A stretch of DNA of 64,000 nt, taken from positions 62,001 through 126,000 of the forward strand of contig JASANH010000959.1 in assembly GCA_030248295.1 (NCBI GenBank). Direction: 5' to 3'. Position numbers and translations under genes: made by a program. Each line of letters opens with the position of its first letter. Position 1 is the stretch's first letter. Source of the stretch: Mesodorylaimus sp. YZB2_4 (lineage: Eukaryota > Nematoda > Enoplea > Dorylaimida > Dorylaimidae). Of this stretch, positions 1 to 10,741 are shown in pieces. The notes beneath the pieces were generated by a model. It was not told the DNA's origin. It made no database searches and was given only the letters and a program-made list of their open reading frames with translations.

Positions 1-198
1 ACTGATCTTTTTGGTGATAACCGGCTTTGAATATCACCACAAGGCTGTGCCCGCTTACGATTAGATGTACAGTACAATAGCGTCGACCGCATCTGGCTCT
101 GGATAATTACTGCTAAACATTCAAATACTAGCACATGTTGCAAAAACATTTTTGTTTCGAAAATTCAAAGATTTTTTTTCAATGAAATAACTTTTCAG

Positions 199-995
199 TC
201 ACCTTCCTGCAGTGCATGTCAAAATCCGATTTCAAGCAGCTTTGCGACACCAAATATGGCGGGATCGTGAATGGTGGAAGATGCTTTTTTCTCGGCAGTA
301 AAGCGGCACCTTGGCCCGACAGCTGGGATGTGTGTGCGGGAGACGGTGGCACGATGTCACAAATTCACACAACGAATGAAATGAACATGATCACGGCCTA
401 TTTTAAGGTAAAAATACATCAAGGTTTCAATTTAGCGACACAAAAATTTTTCTGAAATGTATGATTTTTTGCGCTAAACGGAAAACTATTGACTGACTAA
501 CTCAAATGATTTCTTGGTGTCTAATATTTCAGGCGAAAGGAGGCGACACTGCTTGGGTTGGGCATCAGCATGACAGCTCCATCTCGTTTTGCTTCCTGAA
601 AAATGACTTTCAAGGTTCATACTGGTATGCGGACGCAAGCACCCCAAATCCCAATTTGGTCTCAGCAAATACATGGATCAGAACCCGCAGATCTGATGAC
701 TGCTCCTTTCGCGACGGCCAATGTACCCACATTTGGTCATCATACTCAAAGTATGGTGATTACTCTTGCACGGCGTCGCTACCACAACTGTGCCAAGTGG
801 CGAGTAAGTTGTTTCGGACATGCGTTCGAAACGTTTATGTTCTTTCTGGCTGATTCGTCAACAGATCACTACGCTCGTGGGCCGATAAAGAACGGGACCA
901 GCTCTGACAAAGATGTTGCCCATCCATCTCATCCCTGCAGTAGACCTATCAACAGTTTTTGGCAGCTTGCACTTTTTAATTTCCCGCAAGTGTAG
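199..995 (+). CDS. C-type lectin-like domain protein (5' incomplete, three exons)
   Basis: Proposed exons are 199-407, 533-803 and 865-995. The acceptor at 197-198 and the missing start show that a 5' exon lies upstream. Exon 1 carries the first half of a C-type lectin fold (GGRCFFLGS, then a Trp/Cys stretch and GGTMSQIHT). Exon 2 gives WVGHQHD, the aromatic YWYADAST core, an NTWI stretch, and the paired cysteines of SDDC and the terminal YSCTASLPQLCQ. The 407/533 junction is phase 0 and the 803/865 junction phase 1, both with GT-AG borders. Exon 3 adds a short tail whose TAG (993-995) abuts a dispersed repeat. The family usually makes secreted or membrane-bound sugar-binding or adhesion proteins. 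No canonical EPN/QPD sugar-binding triplet is visible, so carbohydrate binding is not assured. Confidence 0.75.
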
Positions 996-1623
996 GGCGG
1001 ATCGGTTCGGTACTCAGTTTGGTTCGGTTCGCTTCCTGGAACCTGGAACCGGTTCCACCTGGAAGAGTTGAAACTGAAATTTCGATTTGGTGCACCGAAC
1101 CAAAATTTCTTCGGTTCCATGGCACACCAAGCAGCTGGTGTTGCGCAATCGCGGGCAATAGATATAATTTTTGAAAATTTTCATATTTTAATGGGTTTGA
1201 TGTGAGAGCCAGCGCCCAGAGCATTTCCTGCAGGAGCACAGGCAGCGAAACACTAGCTCGCTTGAGTCATACGCCAGCCTGTTGGGAATGGAGTGCGCTT
1301 GCGCGAGAACGCACCCAGCATTTTGATCAGGTTTCATATAATGCTGTGTTCTTTTGACACAAAAAATAGTACGATGTCGTGATTCAGCTTAAAATGTGCC
1401 TTGCTTTCATCTTCTATGATGGAGATTCGCTACGCAGCATGCTTTTGGAGGTAAAGTACCACAGGTGATGGTCTAATTGTAAGTTGAGGCTGAATGGCAT
1501 GGGAAAAACTAGTGCTCTCAGACCGAAAAATTGAACCGAACTGAACGGTTTTGAACCGAGAACTGAACCCATTGGCTACAGCTGAAACCGAAACCACATA
1601 CTGTACGTAGAACCGATCCGGCC
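996..1623. mobile_element. Dispersed non-autonomous repeat, copy A (GGATCGGTTC inverted termini)
   Basis: Begins GGGCGGATCGGTTCGG and ends GAACCGATCCGGCC, so the termini are inverted repeats. Subterminal parts are rich in GGTTCGG (left) and CCGAACC (right). The interior (landmarks GCACACCAAGCAGCTGG and TTGCTTTCATCTTCTATGAT) is shared with a second copy at 31587-32507. No convincing coding capacity. No clear target duplication was found. Confidence 0.65.
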
Positions 1624-2067
1624 GTGAGTCGCATAGCTTTCTGTACCCTTCTCCTCGTTGTCCTGCGGTAAAATGAACTGAAACACGCACAACAGGACAG
1701 CAATAGCCATTTATATTTTTTGGTATTGTGAAATGGTCTATACGTAGATCGCTTCGCCCCGGCCTGTCTCCCCGCCCTCTCGGCCACCCTCGCTTCTGGT
1801 GTGGAGTGCGGCTTACAGATGAAGCGACCACGACTGCCATACACCCCAAATCCTTACTTGTATCATCCAGATTGTGCCCCGTAGTGATTTACAGCGTTTA
1901 TCCTTTATCTTCTAGACAAACGTGTTTACATAGTGCGTGAAACATGCAGAGAAGGGGAAGAAAACTTCAGGAAATTTACTAGAGACGAGATGTCATGGGA
2001 AGGAGAGGGGCGCACGTTTTGCCCCGACGATGCGTATGATATTTATTTACGCTGCTTGCATTTGTAG
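1624..2067. other. Intergenic or intronic stretch with no supported gene
   Basis: Sequence between the end of repeat copy A and the PAN exon acceptor. Open frames here are short and overlap repeat tails; none shows a recognisable domain. It may be intron of the gene containing the PAN exon. Confidence 0.4.
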
Positions 2068-2290
2068 ATCCCAACCAAGACTATGTTCTGATACCTGGCA
2101 CTTGCCTCACGGAAGTACCCATCCAGACATACACGGCAAGCACAATTCTCGACTGTTCTGTCGAATGCAACAACCAGATTTGGTGTCGCAGCTTCAATTT
2201 CCGCGTGGACACAACAACATGCGAATTGTTCACTTGGGCAGCCAACGATTTTGGGAGTCAGATGAGTGCTGCAAATTGCCTGTTGTACAC
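2068..2290 (+). CDS. PAN/apple-type domain exon (partial gene)
   Basis: Internal exon with acceptor TTTGTAG at 2061-2067 and donor GTATGT at 2291. Read in phase 1 it is open throughout. It encodes a cysteine pattern typical of PAN/apple modules: a CLTEVPIQ start, LDCSVECNN, WCRSFNF, TTCELF and NCLLY near the end. Such modules mediate protein or sugar binding in secreted proteins. A possible terminal exon starts at 2450 after TTTTCAG, keeps phase and stops at 2506 after a hydrophobic tail; this is weak. The exon could belong with the upstream lectin exons, separated by the repeat insertion, or to another gene. No start codon exon was found. Confidence 0.6.
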
Positions 2291-2506
2291 GTATGTCCCA
2301 TAAACAGACATTGGGCTGCTGGAGTCAATACCTATGACATTTGCTGCTGCTGTGAAATTCATGTTCAATACTGTAAATCACTCTAATTCCGCGGTTTTCG
2401 CGGATGGCCTGGACCGCGAAAATTCCATGTAGAAAACACGAATTTTCAGATATAACATAGGTTCATGGGTTTACCTTGTTTTCAGCCACCTGCTCATAAA
2501 ATTAAT

Positions 2507-3651
2507 TTGAACTTCAATCCAGATCAGCTTTTATAAACGTAAACCACCTCATCAAAGAATGAGGACATTAGTCACCTCATCAATATAGTGATGCATTGAC
2601 CAACATCTTGAACAGCTCCAAAAAAACCAGTCTTTTCTCAAGCTGTGACCGCCACAAAGCTCTGAACAAAAGCAATCAAGCGCCTTCAGAACCTATTGAG
2701 CATTCAATGGTTTGATCACTGACAACCTGAGATCCACTTTTGACAGCTGCTTGGATTTTTTAAAATTTCTTTAGAGTGCCACCGAGTAAACTCCTCTTTA
2801 AGTGCTTAGGCACGAAGGGGAGTGACGATTTTTGGCCCTTTACCAGGGGGCTAGAGGCTTGTTAGCTGACCTCATCTTGTCATCTATTAGCTCCATTGCT
2901 TCCCCATGGGGGAAGCACCCCCCTCCCCCCGCAAAAAAAATTTGCACTCGCGAAATTTTTTAAAAGCGCAGAACCGCGAAATTAGAGTGAGTTACAGTAC
3001 TGTACTTATTTGTGTGTGCGTGCGTCTGTGCATCAAGTAAAAACGCTTATAATATATGTGCAGTAGTCTCGTGTGACGCCATACTAATTGAGGGAACAGA
3101 GACTTGATGCTGCGTGTTTCTTCGCTGCGCTCCTCTCAAGTATAAGCTGGCTGGTTATATTTGCCAGCACAAGGGCTGTGTCTCATGTTTCTTTCGCTCT
3201 CCAACTGCCAACACATACTTCACAGCATGGACTGAACAATACTGTCGTCGTAAAATTGTTGGATTTGGCGCAGTGTGATTTGTTTTGCATGCAGCACATG
3301 CTTTGTATACAGTAGACTCTCTGGAGGATGCATGCCGCCATAACTTTCGCCTATTTTGTCCCTATCTTGTGAAGATGATTCATATAGCGAGCTATCGAAG
3401 CAGTTTTGGAAATCGGGCTCGATGTTGTTGCAACTGAATTGACACTCAGACCCCTCCCTGCCCATGGTGCGCGTGGATGCGAATGATCGTGAGTGGATCT
3501 ATGATACTCCCACATGGCTCCACGGAAAATCCGCTTTCTGCCGTGGATCCCACATGGCATGGTGAGCGTGGATCCGCGGCCATATGGGTCCACGCCCATG
3601 GGCCCACGATTATTAGCCGACACTAAGCAATAATGCCGCCAGAAAAAATGG
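2507..3651. other. Gene-poor stretch
   Basis: No supported coding sequence. 3460-3620 is rich in GTGGATCC/CCATGG-type words, resembling the GTGGATCC-rich stretch at 32630-32960, so it is probably a diverged repeat. Confidence 0.4.
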
Positions 3652-3951
3652 ATGTTAAGGCTGCTCGCAAAGAATAAGGTTTCTCATATGGTAGTAGATA
3701 TAACAGGTCACATGACAATCTATAAGAGCGATCTGAAGGTGCCAGCGAATGTTGTCACGGGTTACACTGTTGTAGCCTGTTCAGTAAATTGCCTACGGGT
3801 ACGAGTAGGAGGCACCATCGGGACTTGCGTTGTCAATCGAACCTGGAAAGCCGACGTCAACATTTTGGCCTCCCGTTCCATCCCGGCCCAGGTTACTGCC
3901 ACTCAGCCTATCATTAACGCCATAATCCTGCTGACCCATAGTACAGCCTGA
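3652..3951 (+). CDS. Hypothetical open frame, possibly a decayed PAN-like copy
   Basis: Open frame of 99 codons. The segment around VVACSVNC with a later TCVVNRTW is faintly like the CSVEC...C pattern of the PAN exon at 2068-2290. No signal peptide or clear splice context. It may be chance; listed only because of the cysteine spacing. Confidence 0.2.
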   Translation: MLRLLAKNKVSHMVVDITGHMTIYKSDLKVPANVVTGYTVVACSVNCLRVRVGGTIGTCVVNRTWKADVNILASRSIPAQVTATQPIINAIILLTHSTA

Positions 3952-6041
3952 AAAACAAGAGCATTAGTTCCGCCAATCCTAACTTGTTTGCATGGGGCGG
4001 GTGGACAAAAATATTTACAGTTTCGGCTATCCATTTGACCGTTTATGTCTTATATCCGGTCAGAATTCGAACCTTGTAATCGAGACAGTGCCGGTTACCA
4101 GCGGACATAGCCGGGTCCCTCTGCGCATCTCCACCAGGAGGACCTCCACACGAGGGCATTGTGATCGAGCACCCAGACGTGAGCCACCCATAGCCTGGCG
4201 CGCAAGCTCACGGTACAGTGAGGGACGCTGCGGGACGTTACAGTACAGTACAAAACGATCACAGTCGCCGAATGAACTCGAAGCAAGCCCAGCCGCTCGC
4301 TGCTAAGCAGTACAGGTACACTTGCCGAACTCCGAACCTGAACCATTGCACTGCTCTAAGACAATAGGCCACACATTACCTATGAAGATAGTGCACACAA
4401 TTATCAATAACACAGTCATAATCTTCCAAGGTTTTTAGGTCGGGTTGGTCTGTGAAAAGCAGAATACAAGAATATTTTCCAGAGTTTATCAACTATACAC
4501 TTTTCATGAATGAAAGTATTTATAGCCCAACTTTGCCGACTAAAAAGATTTATTCCAAGGCGGGTAACACAGACGGCGGTAATATGACAACACAAGGTCG
4601 TTTTTACAGAGCAAGGCGTTGTATGAATACAAGATAAACCGAAATAAAAACGCAGACTTTCTATTTAGCGAAAGATATCTAATGGGTACATTTTTGAAAG
4701 CTGAAAAGTTTCATTCTCTTCTTCTGTCGTGTGCGCGCACTTTCCAGAAGCAGCAAGCTATCTTGCTCAAAGCAATGCGGCTAATAATTTTATGCACTTC
4801 TGCCTCGCGACCTTGACTTCTGACAGACAATTAATGGCATCGCATGGCACAGAATCAGGCATGTTATCCTACCGTGTTTATTCGAAATGCTCCCAGGGAA
4901 GTTACATTAGGTTAGGGTCCATACGCAAGGGGTGGGGTAGTTGGGAGCGCGCTGTTTTAACTGGTTTCTGAGCAACATGTGTAACCCAGAAAAGCGAAAC
5001 CCCAAAAATCAAATGTGCCCCTATTTTCCGTCAGAAAGCCACTATGGTCTATGGGGGTGAGCCACCATGGTCTCACAATTGAAATCCTTGGCTCGCCCTA
5101 GGACGATATAGGGCTGACCAGAGGATGGCTCAAGCCAGGAACCAACCCACGCAGTCCACGGACACCTTGTAATATAGTTTATTCGTCCCCACACCACAAG
5201 GGCCGTGCAGACTCACAATTCGGGGAGCAGCCGCACGTGCCGGCCGTCAAAGGATTCTGACGGACCTGAGCTCGAAGTGCTCACAGAGCAAGTGCAGATC
5301 AGGCACTCTAGACTAGTTCTCAACCGATGCCTGCAATCAGACCAGTCACTCGACCTCGACCTCGCTCTCGGTCTCGTGCTGGCCCTGACACAGGAGAGGC
5401 GGACCGGTTCCCTGAACCAGTGCACACATAGGCCAGAGGGCATAGCACATGCCTAGTCCATGCCTATTAAACAATCAGCCCAAGTTTCAACTCACCCCCA
5501 CAGACATACTGCATACGAGGAGAACTTACAATTGAGAGCAGGGTCCTGACGGCCCCCTCAAGATGGGGAATGTCGAGTAAACGCGGTATGCTAGGCACAG
5601 AACAAAAAAATCAGTGAAAGCTTATGTTTCTGATTTGAAGTCATGCAAAAATCAAATCAACATGTTGTGCATGTATAACCTGTTTTCTTTGAGAATATGC
5701 ACGCCCTCCACGTTACCGCATAGGCCGCGTGTACATTCCCAAAGAAAACAGATAGTAGTCACATTGCATCCATATTATCAAAAATGTATGGTCGATCCGC
5801 CTTTTGCCCAACTGCAACAACCCTCGTTTGTAGCACCATAAGCAAGTTGACTGTTGCCGGAAGAAGCACGGCATATTATGCAAATGCTTTTAGTCTCCAT
5901 GCAATGATTTACAGAATACCCTTGAGTGCATCAGGGAATAACAATTACTGGCTACACGGAACCGTGCCTTCCAGTCTGTTGTTAAAAAAGGTCAGACATT
6001 TTTTGGATTAGCTCGAGATCAAGAAAATCTTGTTGGCAAAA
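3952..6041. other. Gene-poor stretch
   Basis: No exon with domain or splice support. Contains diverged repeat-like sequence (for example a CTCGACCTCGACCTCG word near 5350 that resembles the hAT MITE ends) and short unsupported open frames. Confidence 0.4.
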
Positions 6042-6081
6042 ATGAATCTGTGCACCTTGATCTTCTTATCTGCCATTACTG
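6042..6081 (+). CDS. Orphan signal-peptide exon
   Basis: ATG at 6042 opens MNLCTLIFLSAITG, a compact hydrophobic leader, and ends in a good donor (G|GTAAGG) at 6082 in phase 1. The other small secreted genes here have the same structure: a leader exon of 13-28 codons ending in phase 1. The downstream exon could not be identified; a G-run at about 6110 and a foldback repeat at 6.7-7.5 kb follow. It may be a relic or a gene with a long first intron. Confidence 0.4.
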
Positions 6082-6690
6082 GTAAGGACGTTGCTACGGA
6101 TATTTCTGGGGGGGGGGGGGGGGGAATAGGCTACGGCAAGATATTTTTTTAAAAGCAGTCATATGGCCGACCAGTCAATCCTCATTCATAAATCCCAGAG
6201 ACGGGGAAATCGATATGCAGAAAAGACGTATATGGCGTATAATTAATTATACCTTGTTAAAATTTAGGCTATTCTAAAAATAGAATAGTGCTTGGAATGA
6301 AAAAGCAAAATTGTTGTGACTTTTGCCGTTGGGGGCGCCCGGAAATATTCGGGGTGTGGCTGGGCAGTTGGCTCATCGGGGAGCAGCCAGGGCTGTAAGA
6401 AGGCACCTGAGCGAGATTAGCGCTCTCCCTTGTCACAGCCGGACTCGATCCGATCCGAAAAATTTGGATCGAATCAACCGATCTGAACTATCCGATCAGA
6501 CATTCTGAGCTGATAATGTTTGCAATCATTGTTGGCAAACAACTAAGTGTTGCGCAGTTTTTTTCCAACCGCTCTATGTATAGTGTAGTGAATGACATCA
6601 GATCAATATTCTGCATTGGTGCTTGCTTTCTTTTGCTAATAACTGGGGACAAATCAACTTCTTTTTATTATTTGAGACCAGAGAAAACAT

Positions 6691-7511
6691 GGATGACTGC
6701 AATTTTTTTATAAAAACAGATATTTCCACTTTTTCCCACTCCGCTAATATTTCTGTCGTCCGACTCCAAACATTTGCAAAATCTGTCAAGGCAACCTTTC
6801 CAGTCGTTAAGTCGAACTTGACAAAACCAAAAATTGAAATTTGTTTCTAGGTGCAAAAGGAAGCACTCTGCAAAATATCAGAGGCGTCTGACCAAGTGGT
6901 CAGCAATGGTCAGCGCCAAAAATCCTGCAAATTTTTAAATTCTTCTGGGTTTTTTGAGAGCAAAACCCAAAACCCGAGTGGCAAGGGAACATCGCCAACC
7001 ATTAGCTCAAACTTTACAAATCCAAAAATTGTAATTTGTTGGTTGTTCCAAGGTGCAAAAGTAAACTTGCAAAATACCAGAGGCATTTGGCCTGATCTGC
7101 ACCGGCGGTGGCCCGAAGTCCTGAGATATTCTGAATAATTGTGTGGTAAGGAGCCCGAGCGTTGAGAAAAACCAACAGAGATCTTTCCAACTTCAGTTTT
7201 CGAGTTTAACCTTCCAACACTTAGGTTTTGGGTTTTGCTCTCAAAAATCCCAAAAGAATTTAAAAATTACCAGGATTTTTGGCGCTGACCACTGCTGACC
7301 AATTAATCAGACGCCATATTTTGCAGAGTGTTTTTTTTGCACCTAGAAACAAATTTCAATTTTTGGTTTTGTCAAGTTCGACTCAACGACTGAAAAGGTT
7401 GCCCTCACAGATTTCGCAAATGTTTGGAGTCAGACGACAGAAATATTAGCGGAGTGGGAAAAAGTGGAAATATCAGTTTTTATAAAAAATATTGCAGTTA
7501 TGATTACAGTC
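6691..7511. repeat. Foldback (large inverted repeat) element
   Basis: Arms of about 280 bases (roughly 6691-6985 and 7215-7511) are inverted copies separated by about 230 bases. Landmarks are ACTGCAAT on the left answered by ATTGCAGT on the right, and GTCAGCGCCAAAAATCC answered by its complement. The spacer near 6984-7100 contains AAGGGAACATCGCC and other blocks shared with the repeats at 8717-8880 and 38469-38907, so it appears to be a composite of one family. Confidence 0.7.
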
Positions 7512-7924
7512 ATTCATGAGCAGCATGGATCTTCTTCACTTTACATTATCAGCTTGTAAAGCATAGATGATTAGCCATGATAAGCAGTGAGAAAAGCCTT
7601 GAGAGGGGGTGCTGCTTGTGCCATGGCACCATAATAAGTACTCTGTGTTTCTCATGGGAAGCGGCCATTAAAAACAAGTTGATGCGTATTTATTGTTAAA
7701 AAGAATTACAAGTACGAGTATTTCACATGGTCCGATCCGACAAACCCCCATCCGATCCAGTCATGACTCCCTTGCTTTTACCCCCCTCGAATCGTGGGGA
7801 AGGGAGGGGGAAGGGGGTGGAATTCGGTTGTTTGCTACACCCACACATCCGATTTTGTTGCTTTTGCAGCTTGCGGGAGCCAAGAATTCTTGAGAGGGTG
7901 GCTAGGGCAATCGACTCAGTGGGA

Positions 7925-8375
7925 GAAGCCAGTGTGAGAATTGGGCTCCCCTTCTTTTTGCACGCCGGACTAGTATCCAGCTAGTTGTTGTTCTCAGGGA
8001 GCCACCCTTTGGCAGACCCGTGGTGTGGACCAGGCGCCAGCAAGGAGCTTCGACTCGTATACTCTCAATGGGCCTCTGCGGTTGTCGTCCAGGAGCTGGC
8101 TCCAGGGCAGGTGCTTGGTTTGTCCGTGGTCTGTGGGTACTGTTGAGAGCATGGCTGTGCTCGCAGAGGATCTTCTGGTGTTGGCTCCGGTCTTTACTGC
8201 GCCATCGACAGTGGCGCTGCTCGTCAGAGTGGGCATCTTAGGACTTGGTGCATGGTAAGCAGCCAGACCAGTGTATCATCGCGCAGAGCAGTTGCAGGCG
8301 CCCCCAGGGAGGCACGGTATACACGTCTGAGTGCTGTTGCAGAAATCGGGGGTTGCAGTTCGAATATACTTGTAG
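7925..8375. repeat. Diverged dispersed repeat, copy 1
   Basis: Shares ordered blocks with 21755-22330: CCAGCTAGT...GGGAGCCACCCTTT, AGACC(C)GTG.TGTGG, TCTGGTGTTG/TCTGGCGTTG, CAGTGTATCATCGCGCAGAGCAG and CACGGTATACACG. Open frames inside it are repeat sequence, not genes. Confidence 0.5.
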
Positions 8376-8716
8376 TGCTCGTAAAGTACAATAAGTTTTA
8401 GGCCACCTTTCTGGGCGATATTGCACGAGACAAAAGGCGGACCCCCGTGAAGATTCCAACACTGGAAGCAATACTAAGCGCCTCCAATCGTTTGATCTGT
8501 ACACAAAGGACGACAAGGACCTAGATGGAGAAGTCCACGACCAAGGAAGATGTGAATCCACAACCAGCGCAGGGTGATCCGTTCTGATAAAGCTTTTATT
8601 TCACTAAAAATATGTGGCGCGGGAAATTCTTGATTTTTTGGGAAAAATATACAGTACTGTATAATGTGGGAATTCGGCCTTCATAAGAAATAGCGAAGAA
8701 AGTTACTTGGATCTCA

Positions 8717-8880
8717 TAAGGGAACATCGCTAACCGTTAAGTGGAACTTGACATAACCAATGGTTGTAATGTGTTCCTAGGTGCGATAGAAAGGCTCCTG
8801 AAAAATACTGGAGGAGTCTTGCCAACTGGTCAGCAGTGGTCAACGGCCAAAGTCCTGCGGGTCTTCTGAATTCCTACTGT
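8717..8880 (+). repeat. Partial copy of the AAGGGAACATCG repeat
   Basis: Starts AAGGGAACATCGCTAACCG and runs through TTCCTAGGTGC and CCAACTGGTCAGCAGTGGTCA. It matches the left half of the inverted element at 38469-38907. The right half is absent. Confidence 0.55.
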
Positions 8881-9842
8881 AGCGCGACCGCTGGTACCGC
8901 AACAGTGTGTTGTAAACAGCAGGCTCAGCAAAGTTCTAGTTCGTGGCGGACATGAAAGAGACCGGAAGGAGTTGAGTCTCGCCTAAACGTGGCACCGCCT
9001 CGAAATGCAGAAATCAGTTAGAAATCTCGACTAAACTTGTAAATGCGAGCATGATTTACAGGATCGCCAAGAACAGGCATGCTCAATTAATAGTGAAGGG
9101 GCGAAATCGATGTCATTGCTCTGTTTATTTTTCACTCTTTTTATGCTTGGAACTGCTGGCATTCAAATATTGGCCAATTAGGAGCCTTTGTGGCCAATTA
9201 TGTAATTTTGTGCCTAAACTGCCGCATCTCATTTGCGTGCCTCGCCTCATTTCACATTGACTGGCGGTGCAAACAGAAGAGGCTTCTAGTAAAGGGACAT
9301 TCATAAACTACGACTCAAACTGAATGAGCCTTGCGAAATGTCAGGTTTTCTTGCTGATGCTTTGCTTCGAGCCTGGGACCTAATTATAATGAGTGTCTCT
9401 TGGTCTTCAATGCAATCAAGATAATCGGCTTTGCAACATCCTGTCTGACCTAGACTGACTAACGGAAAACAAACAGTGACTTTCGGTCCTGCTGTGGTCC
9501 AGTTCGGGTCCTTGCTCGGCTACAAAAACCAGTTCGGTCGAGCCGGGACAACAAGGCTTCAGTGCTTACCATCAGAATACGTAAAAGATCCCTTTTTAAA
9601 TAAAACTGTATCTTGGAACATGTGTGCCAACAAGAATCAATCAACCCGACTCTACTTTGTTGAGTCTGAGAGACTGCCAGCTCTTAGGAGTGATTTACAT
9701 CCAATGCTGTTACATGTAGCACATGACTGGTCTTGTACCTACAGCATACCGTCATACACGTATACAGAGCTTGCTGGAATCTACATTCCATGCTATTCCA
9801 GGAATACACTTATAGCAATTCACGTCACCATCCTCCAAGTAA
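8881..9842. other. Gene-poor stretch upstream of the 9.93 kb gene
   Basis: No coding support. Around 9480-9560 a stretch with GTCCAGTTCGGGTCC and GCTACAAAAACCAGTTCGG resembles 63240-63310, probably a small dispersed repeat. Confidence 0.35.
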
Positions 9843-9875
9843 TATAAGCGGCAAAATCTCCAGTCTCCATCAGTT
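9843..9875 (+). promoter_or_regulatory. TATA box and initiator of the 9.93 kb secreted peptide gene
   Basis: TATAAG at 9843 is followed 27 bases later by TCAGTT at 9870, the spacing of a metazoan TATA-Inr core promoter. The ATG follows at 9931, predicting a leader of about 60 bases. Confidence 0.45.
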
Positions 9876-9930
9876 TTCGTTCAGCCAGCCCCAGATCTTC
9901 CCTATTCTTCCAGAATACATTTACAGCAAA

Positions 9931-10259
9931 ATGAAGACATTGATCATCTGCTCACTATTGCTGTCCACTGTGGTCGCAAGTCGAGTTACCATGATCGGTC
10001 ATGCTTTCTTAATTTTCCCATCACACTTCACATGACCAGATATTCATTTTCAGGTCACATCCCCGATGAGATACACCATCGACGAGCCTTGCAGGGAAAA
10101 CGACACGCCCACACAATACACGATTTCCCACCCACGCCTGCATATAAGAAACGAGAGATTCCCGTTTCCATGGGGCAACATGACGTGGACTCGATGATGA
10201 TGAGGATTCTTCGAAGACGTCGCTCGCATCGCTTTCAACAAAGTTTCGACCAGTTGTAA
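9931..10259 (+). CDS. Small secreted basic peptide precursor (two exons)
   Basis: Exon 1 from ATG 9931 encodes a strong signal peptide (MKTLIICSLLLSTVVAS). Exon 2 is 10054-10259 after TTTTCAG and ends with TAA. Phase 1 is required; the donor is either at 9979/9980 (GTCGAG) or at 9997/9998 (GTCATG), so a few residues after the leader are uncertain. The mature part, about 70 residues, is cysteine-free, His-rich and studded with basic sites (GKRHAH, YKKREIP, RILRRRRSHR), as in prohormone or neuropeptide precursors processed at dibasic sites. No known peptide is recognised. It could instead be an antimicrobial-type cationic peptide. Confidence 0.65.
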
Positions 10260-10736
10260 CCTTACACACTCGAAACACATGCGAGGAATGGTGATAAAAA
10301 GCACACCCAGTAGATTATGACGGTTTGTTGCCTAATGCCAGTCTATAGCTTCCTTATAAATTTCATTCATTTTTGCAACACGAAAAATTTAGTTCTCTTG
10401 ACACTTATTTCCATCAAATCTTCTGACAGTCCTCAAATCACTTCACTGCACCAGGTAGTACATCCACACACGTAATTGAATGCGGAAGCACCTAGCGTCC
10501 CTGCCAGTCCAGACAGCGTACACATGCATTAATTAAGGCAAAACATGAAATGGAAATTCAATCGCATTTTTGAGATATCATTCACCTAAAAAAATTCTTG
10601 CTTCGCAAACCCAAGAAAAAACCATGCCCTATCGAAAAAAACACGCTTCTCGCCACTTAAAAAAAACAAAAAAATTAATTTCATCAAAAAACCATGAAAA
10701 AGACTTCCATCAAAAAATTTACCTCAAATAATTTTT
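10260..10736. other. A-rich convergent 3' region
   Basis: Lies between the plus-strand peptide gene and the minus-strand Tudor gene, and presumably holds both 3' UTRs. It becomes very A-rich (runs of AAAAAA) toward 10620-10730. No coding signal. Confidence 0.5.
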
Positions 10737-10741
10737 TTATT
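10736..10741 (-). terminator. AATAAA overlapping the Tudor gene stop codon
   Basis: Read on the minus strand, the last codons are followed directly by TAA inside AATAAA. If used as the polyadenylation signal, the 3' UTR would be minimal. Confidence 0.3.

Noticed and set aside
1937..2386. 149-codon plus-strand open frame over the PAN exon
   Set aside because: Another frame between clear splice sites gives the PAN cysteine pattern; this frame has no domain.
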